Source: Dokdonella sp. (GTDB taxonomy: Bacteria > Pseudomonadota > Gammaproteobacteria > Xanthomonadales > Rhodanobacteraceae). Taken from it: a DNA stretch of 64,000 nt. Positions within the stretch are counted from its first letter, which is position 1; every line of letters starts with the position of its first letter. The stretch lies in the NCBI RefSeq assembly GCF_017744955.1, contig NZ_JAGIAG010000001.1, positions 992,001-1,056,000 of the forward strand, given 5' to 3'. Below are positions 19,229 to 27,704 of the stretch, one piece after another. The translations under genes and the position numbers were made by a program. A model generated the notes under the pieces. It was given only the letters and a program-made list of their open reading frames with translations, was not told the DNA's origin and did no database searches.

Positions 19229-20008
19229 ATGACGAACCCATCACGCTGGCGGCTCGACGGCCAGGTCGCGCTCGTCACCGGTGCCAGCAAGGGCATCGGT
19301 TTCGCCTGCGCGCGCGAGCTGGCGACGCTCGGCGCCGACGTGTTGATGATCGCGCGCGACGAGGCCGCGCTGGAACTCGCGCGCGCGGAACTCGCCGATG
19401 CGGTGGACGGGCGCGAGTTCCACGCGTTCGCCGCCGACCTGGCCGACCGCGAACAGCGTCTGGAGGTGTTCGACTGGGTCGCCGACCTCGACGTCGAGCT
19501 GTCCCTGCTGGTCAACAACGTCGGCGGCAATGCCACCCGGCCGGCGCTCGACTACGCGCTCGAGGAGGTACGCGCGCTGATCGAGACGAACGTGCTCGCC
19601 GCGTTCGAGATGAGCCGCCTCGCGCATCCGCATCTCGCCGCGCACGGCAACGCCGCGATCGTCAACGTCGGCTCGGTCTCCGGCCTCACCCACGTGCGCA
19701 CCGGCGCGCCCTACGGCATGACCAAGGCTGCGCTGCACCAGCTCACGCGCAACCTCGCCTGCGAATGGGCCGAGGACGGCATCCGCGTCAACGCGGTCGC
19801 ACCGTGGTACATCCGCACGCAGCGCACCGAAGGCCCGCTCGCCGATCCCGACTATCTCGACGAAGTGCTCGAACGCACGCCGATCGGCCGCATCGGCGAG
19901 CCGGAGGAAGTTGCCGCGGCAGTCGCCTTCCTGTGCCTGCCGGCGTCGAGCTACGTGACCGGCGAATGCATCGCGGTCGACGGCGGCTTTCTGCGCTACG
20001 GATTCTGA
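19229..20008 (+). CDS. SDR family oxidoreductase (tropinone-reductase-like)
   Basis: A 259-residue classical short-chain dehydrogenase. The cofactor motif TGASKGIG is at 17-24, NNVGG stands for the NNAG motif, and the catalytic set is Ser149, Tyr162 and Lys166 (YGMTK). It ends with [15 protein letters not shown], typical of the family. GGAGG sits eight bases before the ATG, fixing the start. Overall sequence resembles the tropinone-reductase-like group; substrate is not predictable. It is divergent from the small lipoprotein gene. Confidence 0.86.
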   Translation: MTNPSRWRLDGQVALVTGASKGIGFACARELATLGADVLMIARDEAALELARAELADAVDGREFHAFAADLADREQRLEVFDWVADLDVELSLLVNNVGGNATRPALDYALEEVRALIETNVLAAFEMSRLAHPHLAAHGNAAIVNVGSVSGLTHVRTGAPYGMTKAALHQLTRNLACEWAEDGIRVNAVAPWYIRTQRTEGPLADPDYLDEVLERTPIGRIGEPEEVAAAVAFLCLPASSYVTGECIAVDGGFLRYGF

Positions 20009-20017
20009 GCGGCGCGT

Positions 20018-20283
20018 TCAGTCCCCGCGGGCGAGCGCGCGATGCGCGGCGCGTCCGAGTAGGCTCATGAAGATCGACGTGGCGATGACGGTCGGCACGA
20101 CGACGAGCGCCGCGATGGGCCAGAACGGATCGCTTCGCGCCGCGAAATACCACCACGCTCCGAGCGAACAGCCGCGGACAGGAAGAACGCCGCCACCGTG
20201 TTGCGCAGGAGCGCGTCGCAAAGCGCCCCGGCGGCGGCAGCCGCCACGATCAGGATCGTGAGTGCCCAGGCAAGTTCGCTCAT
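20018..20283 (-). pseudogene. Frameshifted small membrane protein
   Basis: Two overlapping minus-strand frames together make one plausible protein of about 88 residues. From ATG 20283 the frame reads MSELAWALTILIVAAAAAGA through VAAFFLSAA; near 20165-20185 sense switches to another frame, SLGAWWYFAAR then IAALVVVPTVIATSIFMSLL, ending at 20018. Total length of 266 bases is one short of a multiple of three, as a single-base deletion would give. Each half supplies hydrophobic segments. It could be a true pseudogene or a sequencing or assembly error. No family recognised. Confidence 0.5.
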
Positions 20284-20466
20284 GCCGAAGAGATCGCGTG
20301 ATGGGCTCGATCGGCCCACCATGCCGGACGGTGGCGTGCTCCGCAACAGGAGGTGTCGAGCCGGATCCGGCACTTGGCGTCGGTGGTCGAGGCGGAAGGA
20401 CGGTCGTGGCGCCAGGCGGCACGAGGACGGATTCCACCGCGCGCTTGACTCGAAGTCCGACGACTG

Positions 20467-20496
20467 ATAATTAATTAAGTAATTTCCTAATTAAGG
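20467..20496. promoter_or_regulatory. AT-rich operator/promoter region of the ArsR-type gene
   Basis: About 30 bases just upstream of the start codon are almost pure A/T with repeated TAATTAAG/CTAATTAAGG boxes, in strong contrast to the surroundings. It contains the palindrome TTAATTAA. ArsR/SdpR-type repressors usually bind such AT-rich dyads and autoregulate. AAGGA for translation overlaps its end (20493-20497). Confidence 0.5.
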
Positions 20497-20503
20497 AACT
20501 CCT

Positions 20504-20821
20504 GTGGAGCGTGTATTCGAGGCATTGGCATCCACCGCGCGCCGCAAGATCCTCGCCTACCTGAACCAGGGCGAGCTGACCGCAGGCGAGATCGCGGCGC
20601 GCTTCGACTTCAGCAAGCCCGCGTTGTCCGGCCATCTGCGCATCCTCGAGGACGCCGGGCTGATCGAGCGCGAAAAGCGCGGCCAGTTCGTCTACTTCCG
20701 CCAGGTTCCCGACCGTCTCGCGAACACGCTGTTCGCCTGGGCTGCGGAAGTCTGCCCGGTCGCCGGTCCGCTCAAGCGCGAAAGCCGGTCGCGCGCGAAG
20801 ACGCGAGCGAAGCAGAGCTGA
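20504..20821 (+). CDS. ArsR/SdpR-family winged-helix autorepressor
   Basis: A 105-residue repressor. The helix-turn-helix is LTAGEIAARFDFSKPALSGHL (about 25-45), followed by the wing EREKRGQFVYFRQ. There are no clustered metal-binding cysteines, so it belongs with SdpR-like autorepressors rather than metal sensors. Start is GTG 20504 with AAGGA upstream. It precedes the cupin/DUF2867 gene by 13 bases and probably controls that gene and perhaps the DNA-repair genes further on. The AT-rich stretch upstream is the likely operator. Confidence 0.84.
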   Translation: MERVFEALASTARRKILAYLNQGELTAGEIAARFDFSKPALSGHLRILEDAGLIEREKRGQFVYFRQVPDRLANTLFAWAAEVCPVAGPLKRESRSRAKTRAKQS

Positions 20822-20834
20822 GCCGGAGTACGCC

Positions 20835-22322
20835 ATGCGAGACACGACGAATGACGCGTCGACGTTCCCGGCTGCGCGTCTCCATCCGCGCGGAGGCGGT
20901 CTGCCGGTCGAAGTGACCTTGATCGCACAATTGGGTCCAGGTGGAGGCGACCGGCTGATCGAAGATGCCTCGGCGCGGCAGCGCGCGCACGAGAACTTCG
21001 TCGACGCACTGGACGAACCGTCGACGCGCATCGGCGGCATCGATCTCGCCAAGGGCGACGCGACCTCGCTGTACACGTTCGCGGTCGGCGCGAACGGGCA
21101 TCCGTTCCATCGTCACGCCGGCCATCGCGTGTTCACCGCGATCTCCGGCGGCGCCGGCGCCCGGCTGCGCTTCTCGACCGCCTCGGCCGGGCAGATCGCT
21201 CACGACCCGCATGCGTTCGTCGCCGAGCTGAACCACGTCGACGTGCCGCCGGACAGCGTGTTCGTCGTGCGCTTCGGCGGAGGCGTCTGGCATCAGTTCC
21301 TGCCGCTGCGATCGGGATCGACGCATCCGGCGTTGTTCGCACTCTCGTGCCACACGAACGAACTCGGCGGCGATCTCGCCCCGGAGCTGCATCGGCGCGT
21401 ACTCGACGGCGCGGCGAGCATTCCGGCATTGACCGAGTTGCTGCCGGCCGCGGTGTGCGCTCTGCTCGACGATCCTTCGTTCGACGCGACGCGCGTGCCG
21501 ACGACGGTGCTTGCGTTGAACGCCCCGGCCGATCAGCGTGCCGCTTGGCGTCGCGGGCTCGGTTGGCTCGGCGGAGCGCTCGCACGCGTCCGGCGACCGC
21601 GCGGCCCCGGTGCCGTTGTCGGCACGCCGCGCGTGCGCGAGCTGGACGTCGTACCGGAAGCTTCTTTGCTGCGCACGCAGTTCGCCGGCCTGCCGGTGCA
21701 CGAGGATCTGTTCGAGCGGGTCGTTCCGTCCGGCGCGTTCGCGACCGCGTCGGCCAGCACGGCGCTCGCCGCGCTGTTGACCGGCTTCCTCGAAAGCCGG
21801 CCGCACGGCGTATCGCGCCTGATGGCGTTCCGCAACGTGCTGGTGAAGCCGCTCGGCCTGCGCACCTCGCCGCTCGGCTGTCCGGTGTCGTCGCTGTTGT
21901 CCGCGACCGCGCAGGTCACGTTCGCGGGCCGCTTCCCGGTACTGGCGCAGCGCGTCGACACGGCGGACGCGCGCGCCGAGGTGATTCTCGGCGCGGACGA
22001 CAAGCATCTCGCGTTTCGTTCCTGCGTCGGCGTCGAACGCCTGCCCGATGGAAGCATGCGCTGCACGCTCGGCACGCGCGTACGCACGCGCAACGGGTTC
22101 GGCCGCTTCTACATGGCGGTGGTCGATCCGATCCACCGCGGCTACATCGTCCCGGCGATGCTGCGACAGGCGGTCGATCACGCCGTCGGGGCGCTGGGCG
22201 GTGGATCATTGACGGCCGAAAACGGCGAGTTGGCCGCTTCGGCCGGCGTTAGCATAGCGGCATGCACAATGCCGAACCCGGCCATCGCCTCGACCCGCGC
22301 ATCTGCGAACGCGCACGCCTGA
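20835..22322 (+). CDS. Cupin-like/DUF2867 two-domain protein
   Basis: A 495-residue protein of unknown function. The N-terminal half carries a cupin-like segment with several histidines (HPFHRHAGHRVF, about 88-99, and VWHQF at about 154), suggesting a metal site. The C-terminal part (about 300-465) looks like DUF2867: MAFRNVLVKPLGL, then LGADDKHLAFRS and YMAVVDPIHRGYIVPAML. It lies 13 bases after the ArsR-type gene and its end overlaps the start of the alkA-type gene by 61 bases, so all are likely co-transcribed. The last 20 or so residues, inside the overlap, are not conserved-looking. No enzymatic activity can be assigned. Confidence 0.72.
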   Translation: MRDTTNDASTFPAARLHPRGGGLPVEVTLIAQLGPGGGDRLIEDASARQRAHENFVDALDEPSTRIGGIDLAKGDATSLYTFAVGANGHPFHRHAGHRVFTAISGGAGARLRFSTASAGQIAHDPHAFVAELNHVDVPPDSVFVVRFGGGVWHQFLPLRSGSTHPALFALSCHTNELGGDLAPELHRRVLDGAASIPALTELLPAAVCALLDDPSFDATRVPTTVLALNAPADQRAAWRRGLGWLGGALARVRRPRGPGAVVGTPRVRELDVVPEASLLRTQFAGLPVHEDLFERVVPSGAFATASASTALAALLTGFLESRPHGVSRLMAFRNVLVKPLGLRTSPLGCPVSSLLSATAQVTFAGRFPVLAQRVDTADARAEVILGADDKHLAFRSCVGVERLPDGSMRCTLGTRVRTRNGFGRFYMAVVDPIHRGYIVPAMLRQAVDHAVGALGGGSLTAENGELAASAGVSIAACTMPNPAIASTRASANAHA

Positions 22323-23761
22323 CGCGCGACGCGCGCTTCGACGGCCTGTTCTTCATCGCCGTCACTTCGACCGGCATCTACTGCCGCCCGGTCTGCCCGG
22401 CGCCGTCGCCGAAGACGCACAACGTGCGCTATTACGAAAGCGCGGCGGCGGCGTCCGCGGCCGGGTTCCGGCCGTGCTTGCGCTGTCGCCCGGAGGCGGC
22501 GCCGGGTTCGCCGCTGCATCGTGCGAAGAGCGAACTCGTCGCCGGTGCGCTGCGCCTGATCGAACAGGGTGCGCTGGACGAGGGTTCCTTGCCGGAGCTG
22601 GCCGCGCGCATCGGCGTCGGCGAACGTCATCTGCGCCGGCTGTTCGCCGACGAGCTCGGCGCGAGTCCGCTGGACGTCGCGGCGACGCGGCGCCTGCTGT
22701 TCGCCAAGAAGCTGCTCGGCGAGACCGCGCTGCCGATGACGACGATCGCGCAGGCCTCCGGCTACGCCAGCCTGCGCCGCTTCAACGCCGCCTTCGTCGC
22801 GACCTACGGCAAGCCGCCGCGCGCGTTGCGTCGCGAGCGCGGTTCGGCGGCGCGCTCGGCCGCTTCGCCGGGTTCCGAATCCGGGCTCTCCGGTCCCGGC
22901 TGCATCGACCTGCGTCTGCCGTATCGCGCACCGTACGATTTCGCGCAACTGCTCGAGTTCTACGCGCGCCGTTCGATTCCCGGCGTCGAGATCGTCGATG
23001 CGGACGGCTACCGGCGCAGCTTCGTGCAGGACGGCGTGCCGGGCTGGTTTGGCGTGGCGCCGATCGCGGGCGATTCGGCGCTGCGTCTGCGCGTGCACCA
23101 TCCGCGCAGCAGCGCGCTCGGCGGCCTGGTCGCGCGCGTCAGGCGCATGTTCGACGTGGATGCGGATCCGCGTGCCCTCGGCGCCGCGTTCCGCCGCAGC
23201 GAGGTGCTCGGCCCCTTGATCAAGCGTTGGCCGGGACAGCGCCTGCCGGGCGCCTGGGACGGCTTCGAGCTCGCCGTGCGCGCGGTGCTCGGCCAGCAGG
23301 TCAGCGTCGCCGCGGCTCGCACGCTGGCGGCGCGCGTCGCCGCGACGTATGGAACGCCGTACGCGGAAGGCGTTGCCGCGGGGCTGACCGCGCTGTTCCC
23401 GACACCGCAGGCGCTGGTCGAGGCGCCGCTCGAGCAGCAGGGCATCATCCGCGCGCGAGCGGCGACGATCCGCGGACTCGCGCAGGCGATCGTCGACGGC
23501 CGTATCGCGTTTCGCACCGAGCAGCCGCTGGCGGAATTCGAACGCGATCTGGTCGCCTTGCCCGGCATCGGCCCGTGGACCGCGCACTACATCGCGATGC
23601 GCGCGCTGGCGCAGCCCGACGCGTTTCCGGCCGCCGACCTGATCCTGCGCCGCAGTGCCGGGCAGGGACGCACGCTGTCGACGCGCGAACTGGAGGCGAT
23701 GAGCGGAGCCTGGCGGCCGTGGCGCGCGTACGCGGTGATGCTGTTGTGGCGCGCGAGTTGA
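22262..23761 (+). CDS. alkA: Ada-type AraC regulator fused to AlkA 3-methyladenine DNA glycosylase
   Basis: A 499-residue three-part protein. Residues 1-85 are the Ada zinc domain with Cys41, Cys45, Cys72 and Cys75 (YCRPVC and CLRC); Cys41 matches the phosphotriester-accepting cysteine of Ada. Residues about 90-190 form an AraC helix-turn-helix. From about 210 to the end is AlkA with the HhH-GPD motif LPGIGPWTAHYIAMRA and Asp459 (AADLIL) at the catalytic position. It would sense methyl phosphotriesters, regulate transcription, and excise alkylated purines. It lacks the O6-methylguanine transferase domain, supplied by ogt just downstream. Confidence 0.92.
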   Translation: MHNAEPGHRLDPRICERARLTRDARFDGLFFIAVTSTGIYCRPVCPAPSPKTHNVRYYESAAAASAAGFRPCLRCRPEAAPGSPLHRAKSELVAGALRLIEQGALDEGSLPELAARIGVGERHLRRLFADELGASPLDVAATRRLLFAKKLLGETALPMTTIAQASGYASLRRFNAAFVATYGKPPRALRRERGSAARSAASPGSESGLSGPGCIDLRLPYRAPYDFAQLLEFYARRSIPGVEIVDADGYRRSFVQDGVPGWFGVAPIAGDSALRLRVHHPRSSALGGLVARVRRMFDVDADPRALGAAFRRSEVLGPLIKRWPGQRLPGAWDGFELAVRAVLGQQVSVAAARTLAARVAATYGTPYAEGVAAGLTALFPTPQALVEAPLEQQGIIRARAATIRGLAQAIVDGRIAFRTEQPLAEFERDLVALPGIGPWTAHYIAMRALAQPDAFPAADLILRRSAGQGRTLSTRELEAMSGAWRPWRAYAVMLLWRAS

Positions 23762-23842
23762 GCGATGCCGTCGAGGGCGGCCTCTCCCGGATCGTGTGGC
23801 GCGCTACGCTTCTCCCATCGACCCCAGCAACGGACCCACAGG

Positions 23843-24340
23843 ATGGACTACGACTATCTCGAGACACCCATCGGACGGCTGCTGCTGGTCGCCGATGAAG
23901 ACGGCCTGCGCTGCGTCGACTTCCCGAACAAGGATCAGGACGCGCGCATCGAACAGGGCTGGCAACGCAGTCGTCGCTTCCTGGGACGTGTGATCGAGCA
24001 GCTCGACGCCTACTTCGCCGGCGACCTGCACGTGTTCGACGTCGCGCTGGCGCCGCGCGGCACGGCGTTCCGCAAGAGCGTCTGGGACGAGCTCCTGCGC
24101 ATTCCCTACGGCGAGACGATCAGCTACGGCGAACTCGCGCGGCGCATCCGCCAGCCACAGGCGAGCCGCGCCGTCGGCGCGGCGAACGGCGCGAATCCAC
24201 TGCCGATCATCGTGCCCTGCCATCGGGTGATCGGCAGCTCCGGCAAGCTGACCGGTTTCGGCGGCGGTCTGCCGACCAAGCAATGGCTGCTCGAACACGA
24301 GCGGCGCCATGCGCCGCGGCCGTCGCTCGTGCTGCAATGA
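23843..24340 (+). CDS. ogt: Methylated-DNA--protein-cysteine methyltransferase
   Basis: A 165-residue suicide enzyme that removes alkyl groups from O6-alkylguanine. The active site PCHRVIG is intact (acceptor Cys), preceded by the recognition helix region PYGETISYGELARRI and followed by GKLTGFGGGLPTKQWLLEHE. The frame is open to 23765, but ATG 23843 gives the usual N-terminus. It follows the Ada-AlkA gene by 81 bases, making a compact alkylation-repair unit. Confidence 0.95.
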   Translation: MDYDYLETPIGRLLLVADEDGLRCVDFPNKDQDARIEQGWQRSRRFLGRVIEQLDAYFAGDLHVFDVALAPRGTAFRKSVWDELLRIPYGETISYGELARRIRQPQASRAVGAANGANPLPIIVPCHRVIGSSGKLTGFGGGLPTKQWLLEHERRHAPRPSLVLQ

Positions 24341-24449
24341 CGGCACGGTCGCGGCAGGACGACGCGACACGAAGAACGAGGAAGGAACACCAGAGGCAGA
24401 GCGCGCTCCGGCTCCCTCCGTCTTCTTCACGGTCCGATCGCTTCCTCTT

Positions 24450-25094
24450 TCAGCAACCCCGCTGGCGCGCGCGCAACTCGCGTTGCTGCTGCTTCAACTG
24501 CGCTTCGGTGTCGCTGAACGCGCGCCTCATCTTGCCTTGCAGGCGATCGAGCTCGTCGCGTAGATAGGCACAGGCTTCCTGCGGCGCGGCGTGATGGCAT
24601 TCGTCCTCGACCTGTACGTAGTTCGTCGCGAACGGCGCTTCGTCGGCCGGAATCGTCGGCGGCGTGCGCAAGCCCGGCGCCGACACGCCGATGCCGTCGC
24701 GGCCGCCATAGGCCTGCGCGAGGCTGCGACCCGAACCGGACAGCATGCCGTAAGGCACCGCATAGCGATCGCCGATGCCGCTGTCGCTGAGATAGCGGCT
24801 GCCGTCGTAGCGCGTGCACAGGAAGAAGCTCGGCGGCGGTTCGCGCGGTACGGAAGGCTCCGGCGGCTGCGGATTCCCGGCGGGCGTCGCCTCGACGACG
24901 GCATCGTCCGCCGGCGGCGGTGGCGGCGCGTACTGCGGCAGCTGGAATCGCTCCTGCCGCGACGAGTCGCGACACGGCCGGTCCTGGAAACTCACCGAGC
25001 CATCCGCCGCCGTGCATTTGAATGCGTCGGCCGCGAACGCGACGGGCGTCGCGAGCAGCACAATCAGCGCGAGGATCGAAGGGCGGCAGCGCAT
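24450..25094 (-). CDS. Exported DUF4124 domain protein
   Basis: A 214-residue protein with signal peptide (SILALIVLLATPVAFA-AD) and the DUF4124 start: KCTAADGSVSFQDRPC, about residues 26-41. A Pro-rich linker (about 50-90) precedes a C-terminal part with CTRYDGSRYLSDSG and a Gln/Arg-rich helix that ends in Cys. DUF4124 proteins are common periplasmic proteins of Lysobacterales with no known role. The four or five cysteines could form disulfides. Single gene, convergent with ogt. Confidence 0.8.
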   Translation of the reverse strand: MRCRPSILALIVLLATPVAFAADAFKCTAADGSVSFQDRPCRDSSRQERFQLPQYAPPPPPADDAVVEATPAGNPQPPEPSVPREPPPSFFLCTRYDGSRYLSDSGIGDRYAVPYGMLSGSGRSLAQAYGGRDGIGVSAPGLRTPPTIPADEAPFATNYVQVEDECHHAAPQEACAYLRDELDRLQGKMRRAFSDTEAQLKQQQRELRARQRGC

Positions 25095-25133
25095 GCCGCC
25101 AGTGTACGCCGCCGCTTCGATCGCGCCGAGAAC

Positions 25134-25862
25134 CTACCAGGGCAAGGTCTGGCCGAGGTGCGAGAAGCTGCCGTTCGGGCCGTCCGCGCCGATCAGGGCG
25201 AGCTCGACGCTGGACCGGGCGCCGTCGGGAATGTCGAGCTCGCCATTGCCGCCGTTCATGTCGGTCTTCACGTAGCCCGGGTGGACTGCGTTGACCTTGA
25301 TCGGCGTCTCGCGCAGCTCGTGGGCGAGATGCACGGTCCATGCGTTCAACGCCGACTTCGACGCGTCATAGGCCGGAATCTTGAAGTCGTAGATGCCCGA
25401 ACCCGGGTCGGTGTGCAGCGCCAACGAGCCGAGGATGCTCGACACGTTGACGATGCGCGCGGCCGGCGATTTCTTCAGCAGCGGCAGGAACGCCTGCGTC
25501 ACCGCGACGACGCCGAACAAGTTGGTGTCGAAGGTCTTGCGCCAGGCGTCGAGCGGCTGCTGTGACGGCTTCTTCGTCGGATCCTCGGCGAGGATGCCGG
25601 CATTGTTGACGAGGATGTCGAGACGGCCGTGCGCGGCTTCGACTTCCTTCGCCGCGGCGGCGATGCCGTTCGCGTCGTTCACGTCGAGCGCGATCGCGTC
25701 GACGGTGAGGCCTTCCTGCCGCAGCTTCGCCGCGGCGTCGTTCGCCGCGGCGCGGTCGCGCCCGGCGAGCAGGACGTGGACGTCGTTCCGTGCGAGCTGG
25801 CGTGCGGTTTCAAGGCCTATGCCGCGCGTGGCGCCGGTGACGAGGGCGATTTTCCGAGTCAT
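25134..25862 (-). CDS. SDR family NAD(P)-dependent oxidoreductase (carbonyl-reductase-like)
   Basis: A 242-residue classical SDR: TGATRGIG at 9-16, NNAG, NVSS with the catalytic Ser, then YDASK. The insert LGSLALHTDPGSGIYDFKIP between Ser and Tyr and the short C-terminus resemble carbonyl-reductase-like SDRs. AAGGAG seven bases upstream fixes ATG 25862 over a longer open frame. It follows the DHA2 exporter gene on the same strand by 64 bases and may be co-transcribed with it. Substrate unknown. Confidence 0.87.
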   Translation of the reverse strand: MTRKIALVTGATRGIGLETARQLARNDVHVLLAGRDRAAANDAAAKLRQEGLTVDAIALDVNDANGIAAAAKEVEAAHGRLDILVNNAGILAEDPTKKPSQQPLDAWRKTFDTNLFGVVAVTQAFLPLLKKSPAARIVNVSSILGSLALHTDPGSGIYDFKIPAYDASKSALNAWTVHLAHELRETPIKVNAVHPGYVKTDMNGGNGELDIPDGARSSVELALIGADGPNGSFSHLGQTLPW

Positions 25863-25926
25863 GGAGTTTCTCCTTGGTTGGCGGACGCGCATCGCGCATC
25901 CTTGGGATGGGTCGTGGATCGAGTAA

Positions 25927-27501
25927 TCAGGGATTGCAGGACGCGGCGTTCGGGCATTCGGCGCCGTCCGCGGCGAGCCTCGCCACGGCGGTGGTCGCCG
26001 GTGCGGAGCGCGGTGTCGCGCCGAAGACGAAATAGCTCAGCGCCGCCAAGGCCAGCACGCCGAGGCCGCCGTACGTCAGCACCCAGGCGAAGCCCTGCGC
26101 CAGCGCGCTGCGCGCGGCGGCGTCGGAGGCGGCGAGATTTCCGGCCGCGATGCTTTCCGCCATCGTGCGCACCTGCGTCCCGTCGATCGCACCGCCGAGT
26201 GCATGCACCAACTGCGCGGCCACGCCGTTCTGCAACAAGAGGCCCATGACGGCGATGTTGATCGCGAGCGCGATCAGGCGCGCACTGACGTCGATGCCCG
26301 AGGCCATGCCGGCACGGTCGCTCGACACCGAGGCGGTGGTCGTGTTGGTGACCGGCGTGTTGGTCAAGCCGATGCCGACGCCGGCGAGCAGCGTGCCGGG
26401 CAGGATCGTCCATCCGTTCGCCTGCTCGACCGAGCTGCCCCACAGCATCAGCAGGAAGCCGGCGCCGATGGCGGCGAGGCCGAACGGCACCGCGAAGCGC
26501 GCGCCGCGACGCTGCAGCAGACGCTCGGCCAGCGGCGTCATGACCAGGAACGGCAAGGTGTAGGCGAGCAGGAACAGGCCCGAGGTCGTGCTGTCGTAGC
26601 CGAGCACGCCCTGGAAATAGATCGGCAGGTAGATCATCAGCGGCCAGTAGCTGAAGTTCATGCCGACGCAGCCGACGATCGCGCCGGAGAACGCGCGGAT
26701 CTTGAACACCGAGAAATCGAACATCGGATGCGCGTGCCGGCGCTCGACGCGAACGAAGGCGACGAATGCGGCCAGGCTGACGGCGAGGATCGCCAGCGTC
26801 GCCGGGGCGGTGAAGCCGCCGAGGTCCGGTCCCTGCGTGATCGCGTAGGTCAGCGCGAACACCGCCACCGACAAGGTCAGGATGCCGGCGAGGTCGAGCT
26901 TTTCCGCATTCGGATCGCGCGATTCGCGTACGTGTGCGACGGCGAGCAGCAGCGCCACGACGGCCAGCGGAACCTGGATCAGGAACACCCATTGCCAGTT
27001 CGACGCCGCCACGATCACGCCGCCGATCAGCGGTCCGAAGCCGAGACCGATGCCGCTGATCACGCCCCAGGCGACGAAGGCGCGGCTGCGCTCGGCGCCT
27101 TCGCGGAACTGGTGCGAGAGCACGGCGACCGTGCAGATGAACATCGCGCCGCCGGCCATACCCTGCAGGAAGCGGCCGACGACTAGCACGCCCACGTTCT
27201 GCGCCACGCCGCACCACAGCGAGGTCAGCGCGAACGCGGCGATGCAGAGCAGGAACACGCGCTTGCGCCCGAAGCGGTCGGCCAGCGTGCCGGTCGCCAT
27301 CAGCACCGTCGTGCAGGCGATCGTGTACGCGTTCATGATCCACTGCAGGTCCTTGAAGTCGGCGTGCAGGACCTTCTCCAGCGTCGGCAGGATCACCGGC
27401 ACGCTGGAGATCTCCAGACCGAACATCAGCGAAGCGAGACAGACCGCGACCAACGCGATCGAGTTGCGGCGGGCGTCGGCGGAAGTCGTCGTGACAGCCA
27501 T
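25927..27501 (-). CDS. MFS exporter, DHA2 (14-helix) family
   Basis: A 524-residue transporter with about fourteen hydrophobic helices. Motif A reads GTLADRFGRKRVFLL, and motif C-like glycines appear in WGVISGIGLGFGPLIGG, typical of drug:H+ antiporters of the DHA2/EmrB/QacA group. GAGGA eight bases upstream supports ATG 27501 rather than the open frame to 27579. The C-terminal tail after the last helix is Ala-rich and ends AASCNP. Followed by an SDR gene; preceded by a second MFS gene with a 203-base gap. Substrate unknown. Confidence 0.9.
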   Translation of the reverse strand: MAVTTTSADARRNSIALVAVCLASLMFGLEISSVPVILPTLEKVLHADFKDLQWIMNAYTIACTTVLMATGTLADRFGRKRVFLLCIAAFALTSLWCGVAQNVGVLVVGRFLQGMAGGAMFICTVAVLSHQFREGAERSRAFVAWGVISGIGLGFGPLIGGVIVAASNWQWVFLIQVPLAVVALLLAVAHVRESRDPNAEKLDLAGILTLSVAVFALTYAITQGPDLGGFTAPATLAILAVSLAAFVAFVRVERRHAHPMFDFSVFKIRAFSGAIVGCVGMNFSYWPLMIYLPIYFQGVLGYDSTTSGLFLLAYTLPFLVMTPLAERLLQRRGARFAVPFGLAAIGAGFLLMLWGSSVEQANGWTILPGTLLAGVGIGLTNTPVTNTTTASVSSDRAGMASGIDVSARLIALAINIAVMGLLLQNGVAAQLVHALGGAIDGTQVRTMAESIAAGNLAASDAAARSALAQGFAWVLTYGGLGVLALAALSYFVFGATPRSAPATTAVARLAADGAECPNAASCNP

Positions 27502-27704
27502 CGGTGGATCCTCGAAGGGGTATCGAAACGCCATGCTGTCCGAAGCGGTGCGCGCCGGCTGGCCGTTTTCGGCCTTCAACGTGCGTGCGGCACGTTCGCT
27601 GCGCTGCGGACGGAATTGCCGCGCGTCACGTCATTTGCGGCCGCGCGACGCATCGCATCGTCGACGCGGCGTCGAGGTTCGGTGCGGAGGCCTGCGGCGC
27701 AAGG

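Noticed and set aside
20835..24340. Phage-defence island
   Set aside because: The recognisable enzymes repair alkylated DNA; there is no nuclease, integrase or other defence gene.
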